A stretch of DNA of 46,111 nt from CAYGUK01 sp964352985 (lineage in GTDB: Bacteria > Pseudomonadota > Gammaproteobacteria > JAHCLG01), in assembly GCA_964352985.1 (NCBI GenBank), contig CAYGUK010000022.1:1-46111 (forward strand), read 5' to 3'. The notes beneath the pieces are model-generated. The model was not told the DNA's origin and ran no database searches. It saw nothing but the letters and a program-made list of their open reading frames with translations. A program made the position numbers and the translations under genes. Shown here piece by piece: positions 7,787 to 14,623 of this stretch. Each line of letters begins with the position of its first letter. The first letter of the stretch is position 1.

Positions 7787-9484
7787 TTAATTCCTATTGT
7801 TGTTTTGCAGTGTTGCTAAATTATCAGGTGCCACATCCATGATCCGTAAACTGCCAGACATGACTTTAGCAAAAACCGGCGCCGCAACCAAGCCGCCGAA
7901 GTAAGCAATCTTATGGGGATCACGAATAACCACAGCAACAACAAGTTTTGGATCAGTGGCTGGCGCAATGCCAACAAAAGACGCGACATGATGATTTTTC
8001 ATATAGCCATGTGAACCTGCTATCCATGCAGTGCCTGTTTTACCTGCAATATGATAACCAGGTACACGTGCCAACGTTCCTGTACCACCTTTTTCTACTA
8101 CAAGTTGTAACATGTTTACCATCTCTTTTGCGACTTCAGGATCCATCACTCGTGTTCCAGTCACGGGTTTATCTCGACGCAAAAAAGTAACGGGCACTTT
8201 AATACCATAATCAGCTAAAACTGAATAGGCATGCGCTAATTGTAATGTTGTCACTGAAATACCATAACCATAGGCAAGCGTCACTAATTCAGCTGGCCGC
8301 CACACTCTATGATTAACCATGCTCCCTGCTCTTTCACCGGGAAAACCACTTTGAGTTCTTTCACCAAATCCCACTCGATGTAATAAACTCCACAATTGTT
8401 CTGGCGGCAAAGATAACGTCATCTTCGACACACCAATGTTACTCGACTTTTGTAAAACTTGATTAACAGTAATAATACCATTCCGAGTATCATCGTGAAT
8501 TGTCCACCCCCCTACACGCATATATCCATGTCCAGTATTAATTAAAGTATCAGGTTTATATTTACCACTATCAAGCGCACTCGCAACACTAAATGCTTTC
8601 ATCGTTGAACCTGGTTCAAACACATCAGTCACGGCACGGTTTCGATAACGTGCTGTGATTTGAGTAATGTCTCGGTTGGGATTAAACGAAGGCTGATTTA
8701 CCATCGCTAAAATTTCACCTGTTCGTGGATTTAAAACTACAATAGAACCTGACACCGCATCAAATTTAACGACGGCTTTTTGTAATTCGGTAAAGGCAAG
8801 ATATTGAATACGACGATCAATACTTAATGTTAAATTATGTCCCGGATGAGGATCACTAATATTTTCGATATCAGCAACCACCGCACCATAGCGATCTTTC
8901 AATACTTTTCGTTTTCCCGGGATCCCTTTTAACCATTTATCAAACGCTAATTCTAATCCTTCTTGACCATTATCATCCACATTCGTAAAACCTAAAATAT
9001 GCGCTGTTACCGGCCCTTCAGGATAATAACGTTTAAATTCACGACGCAAATAAACACCTTGGATTTTTAGTTTTTTTATATCCATTGCCAACCAGGGCGC
9101 AATCCTTCTTTTGATATATAAAAATTCACGTTTTTTATTTTTACTAATGTCTTTTGCAAGATCCAAAATATTTAAATGTAATAACAATGCTAATTGTTTA
9201 ATATGTGATGGTTCTAATTTAAATTGCTTTGGATCAACCCAAACAGACTCTACCGGGGTGCTAACAGCTAAAGGTTTGTCATTGCGATCGGTAATCATCC
9301 CGCGATAAGCTGGAATAGAAATGGTTCTCAACACTCTCGCATCACCTTGCGATAATAAAAACTTTCGTTGAATAACAGATAAATAATATACTCGACCAAT
9401 TATTGCTGAAATCGCACATGTTAATAGGAATAAAATAAAAAAATAGCGCCACTTGAAAAAAGTGGCGCCAGTCAGCTTACTCAC
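7787..9484 (-). CDS. ftsI: Peptidoglycan D,D-transpeptidase FtsI (PBP3)
   Basis: 565 residues, typical. One N-terminal membrane anchor (about 13-32), the non-catalytic dimerisation domain, then a class B transpeptidase domain with the three penicillin-binding motifs: STMK (S293 nucleophile), SSN (347-349) and KTG (482-484). Septal peptidoglycan cross-linking in the divisome, partner of FtsW and FtsL. The start codon is GTG at 9484, 4 nt after the ftsL stop; its own ribosome-binding site is weak, so coupling to ftsL is likely. Codons 6-13 form a terminator-like hairpin listed separately. No N-terminal truncation. Confidence 0.97.
   Translation of the reverse strand: MSKLTGATFFKWRYFFILFLLTCAISAIIGRVYYLSVIQRKFLLSQGDARVLRTISIPAYRGMITDRNDKPLAVSTPVESVWVDPKQFKLEPSHIKQLALLLHLNILDLAKDISKNKKREFLYIKRRIAPWLAMDIKKLKIQGVYLRREFKRYYPEGPVTAHILGFTNVDDNGQEGLELAFDKWLKGIPGKRKVLKDRYGAVVADIENISDPHPGHNLTLSIDRRIQYLAFTELQKAVVKFDAVSGSIVVLNPRTGEILAMVNQPSFNPNRDITQITARYRNRAVTDVFEPGSTMKAFSVASALDSGKYKPDTLINTGHGYMRVGGWTIHDDTRNGIITVNQVLQKSSNIGVSKMTLSLPPEQLWSLLHRVGFGERTQSGFPGERAGSMVNHRVWRPAELVTLAYGYGISVTTLQLAHAYSVLADYGIKVPVTFLRRDKPVTGTRVMDPEVAKEMVNMLQLVVEKGGTGTLARVPGYHIAGKTGTAWIAGSHGYMKNHHVASFVGIAPATDPKLVVAVVIRDPHKIAYFGGLVAAPVFAKVMSGSLRIMDVAPDNLATLQNNNRN
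9432..9468 (-). terminator. Terminator-like hairpin inside the 5' coding region of ftsI (possible attenuator)
   Basis: On the mRNA-sense strand the stem is GCGCCACTT / AAGTGGCGC (9 bp, plus a G-U pair), with a 5-nt loop (9446-9468). It is followed at once by TATTTTTTTATTTT (down to 9432). This has the full form of a Rho-independent terminator but lies in codons 6-18 of ftsI, read as ...GATFFKWRYFFILF.... A translating ribosome would mask it; if translation of ftsL/ftsI failed, it could stop transcription into ftsI-murE-murF-mraY. The structure is visible; its function is inferred. Confidence 0.55.
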
Positions 9485-9488
9485 TTAA

Positions 9489-9830
9489 CTAATCTCGCTC
9501 TGGAATTACAACAATATTTTTTGGCTCAGGAAAAATCATATGTAATTCTTCCGTTGCAATTCGTTGTATACGAGCTTGTGTCGCATAACTAGATTGTTCA
9601 AGTAACAACTGTCCCCATTGTACTTGTAACTGATCATGAACAGTTTGTTCAGTTTGCAAGTTGCTAAATAATCGACGATTCAGTGTTTTTACATATATCA
9701 CTGCAAACGCAGAAGCCAGCACGGCAACAACTAACAGCAACATAATAATACCCTGTTTCGTTAGGGTAAAATTAAACATTCTATGTTGTGTCCAATTACT
9801 TTGAGCTAATGCCCTTGCTCTTGCGTTCAT
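9489..9830 (-). CDS. ftsL: Cell division protein FtsL
   Basis: 113 residues, a bitopic protein with a short basic cytoplasmic N-terminus, one membrane helix at about 28-48 (GIIMLLLVVAVLASAFAVIYV) and a periplasmic coiled-coil/leucine-zipper-like part (RRLFSNLQTEQTVHDQLQVQWGQLLLEQS), ending in the usual ...HMIFPEPKNIVVI. It forms the FtsQLB subcomplex that activates FtsWI. Sequence is poorly conserved in this family, so position between rsmH and ftsI is the strongest evidence. Its ATG overlaps the rsmH stop (TAATG). Confidence 0.95.
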   Translation of the reverse strand: MNARARALAQSNWTQHRMFNFTLTKQGIIMLLLVVAVLASAFAVIYVKTLNRRLFSNLQTEQTVHDQLQVQWGQLLLEQSSYATQARIQRIATEELHMIFPEPKNIVVIPERD

Positions 9831-10759
9831 TATATTTTCTCCGCTACTCTCAATACCGCACTTCTTGCACGGCTATTATTTTCAATTTCTACGTGTTGTG
9901 CCTTTATTGCTTTGGTCACCCTGGTTAATTCAGGTTTTAATGCCTCAACATTTATCGGCAAGTCTTTGGGAAAGCTATCACCAATTTGCTTTTCCCGAAT
10001 AAACCGTTTCACTATTCTATCTTCAAGGGAGTGAAAGCTGATCACCGCCAAGCGTCCCCCAGAGGCAAGCACACGTATAGTCTGTGGTAAAACATGTTGT
10101 AGATCTGACAATTCGCTATTAATAAATATTCGAATAGCCTGAAAACAACGCGTCGCCGGATGCTTGTCTTTTTCCCACTTTGGATTAGCTTGTTTAATAA
10201 TTTCAGCTAATTCTAAAGTTCGGGTGATCGGCTTTTCCTCTCTCTCTCTTAGTATCGCTTTAGCAATGCGTTTACTAAAACGTTCTTCACCATATTCTTT
10301 AAATACTGTTGCTAAATCAATTTCAGTTACTTTTGCAATCCACTCTTTAGCACTTAATCCCTGAGTTGGATCCATACGCATATCAAGTGGACCATCTCTT
10401 AAAAAACTAAATCCTCGTTCTTTATCCTCTAATTGAGGTGAAGAAACACCAAGGTCTAATAAAACACCTTGTATTTTTCCAACGAGATTTAACTTTTCTA
10501 GTTGCTCTTCAATTTTTGTGAAAGAACCCCTATAAAAATTAAATCGTTTATCTTGTTGTTGTAATTGTTCTGCTACTTTTTCCGCGTCAGGATCTTTATC
10601 AAAAGCAATCAGCTTTGCATTATCCCCGAGTTGTTGCAAAATCGCGCGGGAATGGCCACCGCGTCCAAAAGTCGCATCAACATAAATTCCATCACGCCTA
10701 ACATTTAAATGTTCGATTACTTCATTTAATAGCACCGGCTGATGCGTAAAATCTTCCAT
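9830..10759 (-). CDS. rsmH: 16S rRNA (cytosine-1402-N4)-methyltransferase
   Basis: 309 residues, matching RsmH/MraW. Class I SAM methyltransferase: motif I DATFGRGGHSRAIL (about 29-42), LLDLGVSSPQLE, GFSFLRDGPLDMRMDP, TRCFQAIRIFINSEL and ISFHSLEDRIVKRF. It methylates N4 of C1402 of 16S rRNA; the 2'-O-methylation of the same nucleotide is done by RsmI, encoded at 18.6-19.4 kb. Starts 2 nt after the mraZ stop. Confidence 0.98.
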   Translation of the reverse strand: MEDFTHQPVLLNEVIEHLNVRRDGIYVDATFGRGGHSRAILQQLGDNAKLIAFDKDPDAEKVAEQLQQQDKRFNFYRGSFTKIEEQLEKLNLVGKIQGVLLDLGVSSPQLEDKERGFSFLRDGPLDMRMDPTQGLSAKEWIAKVTEIDLATVFKEYGEERFSKRIAKAILREREEKPITRTLELAEIIKQANPKWEKDKHPATRCFQAIRIFINSELSDLQHVLPQTIRVLASGGRLAVISFHSLEDRIVKRFIREKQIGDSFPKDLPINVEALKPELTRVTKAIKAQHVEIENNSRARSAVLRVAEKI

Positions 10760-10761
10760 TG

Positions 10762-11220
10762 CTATAATGAGAGATTTTTTAAGTCATCTGGAATATCACC
10801 TTCGGGATCATTACCTTCCAACAACCAGTTTTCTCGGCAATCAACCCAACGACCTTCATCCCAAACTTCAAATTTTTTACCTTGGCCAACTAACATAATT
10901 GTTTTCTCTAAATGCGAGTATTGGCGTAAAGGTGGTGGTACGACAAAACGACCATTGTTATCCAGTTCCACTTCAGTTGCATGACCGATAAGTAAACGTT
11001 GGATACGTCTGGTCGCTTTATTAAAGCTGGAAAGTGCAGAGATTTTAGACTCGATAACTTCCCATTCATGTAGTGGGTACAGCAAAAGGCAGGGTTCCTC
11101 AGTATCGATGGTCATTACCATCACTCCAGAACAGGTTTCTTGGAGGCGTACACGATAGCGAGTCGGAATGGTCAAGCGACCTTTAGCATCTAGATTGATT
11201 GAATTGAGCCCTCGATACAT
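10762..11220 (-). CDS. mraZ: Transcriptional regulator MraZ
   Basis: 152 residues with two SpoVT/AbrB-type DNA-binding repeats, each marked by the D-x-x-G-R signature: DAKGRLTIP (about 11-19) and DNNGRFVVPPPLRQY (about 87-101). A ring-forming regulator that binds direct repeats in front of its own gene and controls the dcw operon. First gene of the operon; a consensus-like promoter and three 10-bp-spaced repeats are found just upstream (11242-11305). The start at ATG 11220 is preceded by CAGGGT. Confidence 0.97.
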   Translation of the reverse strand: MYRGLNSINLDAKGRLTIPTRYRVRLQETCSGVMVMTIDTEEPCLLLYPLHEWEVIESKISALSSFNKATRRIQRLLIGHATEVELDNNGRFVVPPPLRQYSHLEKTIMLVGQGKKFEVWDEGRWVDCRENWLLEGNDPEGDIPDDLKNLSL

Positions 11221-11241
11221 TGGTTACCCTGCCGCATTGCC

Positions 11242-11271
11242 TACCACTTTTGCCCACTTTTCACCACTTTT
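11242..11271 (-). promoter_or_regulatory. MraZ operator: three direct repeats at 10-bp spacing
   Basis: On the minus strand the repeats read AAAAGTGGTG, AAAAGTGGGC and AAAAGTGGTA with exact 10-bp period. MraZ is known to bind three GTGG/TGGG-type repeats at this period between its promoter and start codon (E. coli) and AAAGTG repeats in mollicutes; these repeats fit both descriptions and lie between the promoter and mraZ. Expected role: autorepression of the dcw operon. Confidence 0.88.
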
Positions 11272-11275
11272 TTAC

Positions 11276-11305
11276 ACTATAGCTCCTAAATTCGCACTCT
11301 GTCAA
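11276..11305 (-). promoter_or_regulatory. Sigma-70 promoter of the mraZ operon
   Basis: Minus strand: -35 TTGACA at 11305-11300 (consensus), 18-bp spacer, -10 TATAGT at 11281-11276. The transcription start would fall near 11269, so the MraZ boxes would occupy the first transcribed bases. Confidence 0.82.
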
Positions 11306-11505
11306 GAAATCTAGGGAATTATGGTCAATCACTGACACTTTATTGCGAGAACGACAATAAACTTGAAAATTAAAATCTTTAACTACATTGTGATTAAATT
11401 AAATAGGCTTCTTGAATGTTTAAATTCTTATAATATAAAAGACACAGCGGGATTAAGATAAAAAATTGATCAAGGCTGACTCATGTTACTTTCATACAAT
11501 AACCA

Positions 11506-11850
11506 TCATGGAATCCAATAACCACTCAACATAATTAGCATGCTGATAATTAACGCCACAAAAAACCAATGCTCAAATTTAATAAATAAAAAGATATGTT
11601 GATTAACCAATCTAAAACGACGCCCAGTAATTTTATCGTAGCGTATCACATTATCTTCACGATGCAGATATTTTCCTATATACCAACACAGCACACCCGC
11701 TAAAAAAGCACCAATGGCAATCCCCCAAAAATGGTAAAGTGAAAATCGATCAAGTTGGATAAAATGATGAAATAATTTTGAAAATATTAAACTACTAAAA
11801 AATAATAATATCGGTGCAAACACCCCATAACCACGTGCAAACGACTTCAT
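11506..11850 (-). CDS. Small membrane protein of unknown function
   Basis: 114 residues. Three hydrophobic segments: about 9-28 (VFAPILLFFSSLIFSKLF), 40-60 (FWGIAIGAFLAGVLCWYIG) and 92-112 (HWFFVALIISMLIMLSGYWI). They are separated by a polar loop with YDKITGRRFRLVNQHIFLFIKFEHW, a layout resembling small uncharacterised membrane proteins in which a short cytosolic loop ends in an aromatic run before the last helix. No catalytic motif. Single gene upstream of the mraZ promoter, same strand. The 11310-11505 stretch downstream holds only AT-rich DNA with a short TTTATTG/CAATAAA inverted repeat. Confidence 0.7.
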   Translation of the reverse strand: MKSFARGYGVFAPILLFFSSLIFSKLFHHFIQLDRFSLYHFWGIAIGAFLAGVLCWYIGKYLHREDNVIRYDKITGRRFRLVNQHIFLFIKFEHWFFVALIISMLIMLSGYWIP

Positions 11851-11954
11851 GTTTTTTTCCTAACGTTTTCCCGTGATCACAGCGATTATAGTTTAAAAAT
11901 TTCATAGCAATTCAAATAGAGGAAATATCTAATACGTTTGTAATAAATTTTAGA

Positions 11955-13319
11955 TTAATCTTCTGGGAGTAATCGCAATAACTGTTCTGTTAAGTAAAAG
12001 GGCAAAGATAATAAATGATATTTAACATTTTGTCCTGTCGGTGTTTTAACATCAATGATTTGTCGTGAAATATTTCCACCATATATTCTTATTGCAAAAT
12101 GATATTTTTTTTCTGCTACAAATTGATGTAATGATCTTAATTTACCTTCACTACCAGATTTTACTTCTATCGGAATAATTTTTTCATTGAACTGAAGTAA
12201 ATAATCAACTTCGGCACTTGAACTTTGAGCTTCTCTTACCCAATAAAATAATTTTGGTTCAATATAGCTTGGTGGTAATAATCGTAACAGTTGCCCAACG
12301 ATTTGTTCGCTTATCGCGCCTTTATTAATTAACATGATTTCTTCAATTGATTTAAATTGATATAATCTTAAGCCAAGCATTGCACCCACTAATCCAACAT
12401 CGATTAAAATCATTTTAAATATTTTTGGATTAATTTCTGCACCTAAAGGAATACTATTAGCATAACTAGAAATGACAGGATGACATAATTTGGCTTTGCT
12501 CAGTAACTCAACCGATTGTTTTAAATTAATATGTTTTGCAGTTTTATTAATTTGTCTCAAAATAATTTTCTTAGTTAGCATTTTCGGAAACGAATTTAAT
12601 GTTTCATCTAAATAAGCAAGTGTTGCTTTACTCGCATATTTTGCAAAATCATCTTTATAGGTATTTATTAAATCATAATGAACTTTTGATAAGGCATCAA
12701 ACGACTTATATTGTTGCCAACAATTTACAGCTTCTGGCATACCACCAACAATTAAAAATTCTTTGAAAAGTCGATTTGCTTTATCGTGAATTAATTCATT
12801 AAAAGGTTTTTCAATGTTAAATTGATTGATAGCATTTAATAAATGCTCTTCTTTTAACGCTAATAAAAATTCCTCAAAGCCAAAAGGTTCAATAAAACAA
12901 TAATTAATTCTTCCTACTGGCATGCTAAATTGTTGTTCTGCTAATGCAAATTCTAACAATGAACCTGCAGCAACAACGGCTAACGTTGGCATTAATTCAT
13001 AAAACCATCGTAACTTGGCAATTAATTCTGGTGCGGCTTGGATTTCATCTAAAAATAAAATACTCTTTTGAGGATCAATGGTGATATTCAATGCGCTTTG
13101 TAGATTCAATAGAATTTCTTTTGGGTCATTATCAGTAAAGTGGTATTTTAATTGTTGATGGTATTCAAAATTTAATTCAATTAATTGCATGTCACTTTGT
13201 TTTGCCAATTCTCGTACGAGCCAAGTTTTACCTACTTGACGTGCTCCACGAAGAATCAGTGGCTTACGATTTTCTGATCTAACCCATTGTTTTAACTCTA
13301 ATAGTACTTTTCTTTGCAT
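11955..13319 (-). CDS. AAA-family ATPase with DUF4143 domain
   Basis: 454 residues. The N-terminal AAA_14 domain has Walker A GARQVGKT (25-32) and Walker B ILFLDEIQA (about 97-105), followed by a sensor-like AAGSLLEFAL. The C-terminal DUF4143 part carries a PD-(D/E)XK-like signature, SSAEVDYLLQF...IIPIEVKSGSEG (about 364-391). Widespread family, often one member per locus and frequently mobile; its cellular role is not established. Preceded by a palindromic operator with an embedded -10 element (13347-13387), suggesting self-regulation. It lies in an accessory block between mraZ and rnpB. Confidence 0.92.
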   Translation of the reverse strand: MQRKVLLELKQWVRSENRKPLILRGARQVGKTWLVRELAKQSDMQLIELNFEYHQQLKYHFTDNDPKEILLNLQSALNITIDPQKSILFLDEIQAAPELIAKLRWFYELMPTLAVVAAGSLLEFALAEQQFSMPVGRINYCFIEPFGFEEFLLALKEEHLLNAINQFNIEKPFNELIHDKANRLFKEFLIVGGMPEAVNCWQQYKSFDALSKVHYDLINTYKDDFAKYASKATLAYLDETLNSFPKMLTKKIILRQINKTAKHINLKQSVELLSKAKLCHPVISSYANSIPLGAEINPKIFKMILIDVGLVGAMLGLRLYQFKSIEEIMLINKGAISEQIVGQLLRLLPPSYIEPKLFYWVREAQSSSAEVDYLLQFNEKIIPIEVKSGSEGKLRSLHQFVAEKKYHFAIRIYGGNISRQIIDVKTPTGQNVKYHLLSLPFYLTEQLLRLLPED

Positions 13320-13346
13320 CGTTGATGATATTAAAACGTAAAAAAT

Positions 13347-13387
13347 AAAGGTATATTATACCTTTTATGGTAATTATATAAAGGTAT
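13347..13387 (-). promoter_or_regulatory. Palindromic operator/promoter of the DUF4143 ATPase gene
   Basis: AAAGGTATA-T-TATACCTTT (13347-13365) is a 9-bp perfect inverted repeat with one central base, 28 bp upstream of the start codon. A third half-site AAAGGTAT is at 13380-13387. On the minus strand the palindrome contains TATAAT, and TTTATA lies about 16 bp further upstream, so a repressor bound here would cover the -10 box. Confidence 0.5.
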
Positions 13388-13398
13388 TTTAAGTCTCA

Positions 13399-14493
13399 CT
13401 AAGCTTGATAGTAGATTCGATAAATCACCCCAGCTAAATCATCAGAGACTAATAATGATCCATCAGGTAACACGAGAATATCATTGGGTCGTCCCCAAAC
13501 ATGGCCATTTTTTTCTAACCAGCCTGTAACGAATTGTTGATAATGACTAGCTTTGCCATCTTTAATATCTAACATCGAAATGCGATAACCAATTTTATTG
13601 CTACGATTCCATGAACCATGTTCTGCTATAAAAAGTTTATCTTGATAATCTTTCGGAAATTGCTGACCTTGATAAAAGCGAATTCCTAAAGCTGCAACAT
13701 GCGCCGGCAATTCAAAAGCAGGCGGCATCATATTTTCTGATGATTTTAATTGTCCAAATTTTGGGGCCGCATGATTGTTATCGATGAAATAAGGAAAACC
13801 AAAATCCATTTTTGCATGAGGTGCACGGTTAATTTCATCCGGTGGAAAATTATCCCCTAACCAATCTTGGCCATTATCACTAAACCACATGACTTTTGTT
13901 TGTGGTTGCCAATCAAAGCCGACACTATTGCGGATCCCATTTGCAAAAATATTACCGTCACTGCCATCAGCATTAAATTGCATAATAGTGCCAAACCGTG
14001 AATCTGTGTTCAAACAAGAATTACAAGGCACGCCAATCGCCAAATAAAGTTTACCTTGTGGACCAAAGTGAAGGGTTTTATAACCATGCCAACGTTTATC
14101 AGGTAGATTATTAATAACAGTGACAGGTGATGGCGGATTAGCTAAATGATCTGTGATATTGGGATATTTGATAACTTTATTTAACTCGGCAACGTATAAC
14201 GCACGATTATGAAAAGCCACACCGTGAGGCATAACAAGATTTTTACCAATGGTATAAATTTTGGTTTGATCTTGTTTTTTAACAATTGCGTAAACATGAT
14301 TATTATAAGAACCGGCATAAACAATATTATCTTTACCCAAAGCCAATTCTCGCACACCAGGAAGTTTGTTTGCATAGATCGTGATATGGAAATTTTTTGG
14401 AAGGGTTAACTCATTTAATGGTAATGAAAAAGCAAAACAATATTGTGATAACATAATAATGAAACAACAAATAATTTTTCGCATCATTGTCAC
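13399..14493 (-). CDS. Secreted sorbosone-dehydrogenase-like (PQQ/NHL beta-propeller) protein
   Basis: 364 residues with a Sec signal peptide (MRKIICCFIIMLSQYCFAFS). Mature protein fits the soluble PQQ-type sugar dehydrogenase/L-sorbosone dehydrogenase propeller: FHITIYANKLPGVRELALGKDNIVYAG, MPHGVAFHNRALYVAEL, LHFGPQGKLYLAIGVPCNSC, FANGIRNSVGFDWQP, WFSDNGQDWLGDNFPPDEIN, LFIAEHGSWNRS and GRPNDILVLPDGSLLVSDDLAGVIYRI. Members are periplasmic and their physiological substrates are mostly unknown; true cofactor use cannot be judged here. No PQQ synthesis genes are in the window. Single gene. Confidence 0.88.
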   Translation of the reverse strand: MTMMRKIICCFIIMLSQYCFAFSLPLNELTLPKNFHITIYANKLPGVRELALGKDNIVYAGSYNNHVYAIVKKQDQTKIYTIGKNLVMPHGVAFHNRALYVAELNKVIKYPNITDHLANPPSPVTVINNLPDKRWHGYKTLHFGPQGKLYLAIGVPCNSCLNTDSRFGTIMQFNADGSDGNIFANGIRNSVGFDWQPQTKVMWFSDNGQDWLGDNFPPDEINRAPHAKMDFGFPYFIDNNHAAPKFGQLKSSENMMPPAFELPAHVAALGIRFYQGQQFPKDYQDKLFIAEHGSWNRSNKIGYRISMLDIKDGKASHYQQFVTGWLEKNGHVWGRPNDILVLPDGSLLVSDDLAGVIYRIYYQA

Positions 14494-14623
14494 TCGGTGA
14501 ATTAAAAAATGAGTTTAAACAAAATTCAAATAAAATAAAAGGCTAATATATTGTAATTACGAATGTGATAAAAAAATTATACGTTAACAAATTCCATACA
14601 ACGCATAACAAAAAATTTTTAGA

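Noticed and set aside
9111..9308. 65-codon plus-strand frame inside ftsI
   Set aside because: Shadow of ftsI with no ribosome-binding site.
13380..13387. AAAGGTAT repeats as part of a CRISPR or iteron array
   Set aside because: Only three half-sites and no regular spacer series; a promoter operator explains them better.
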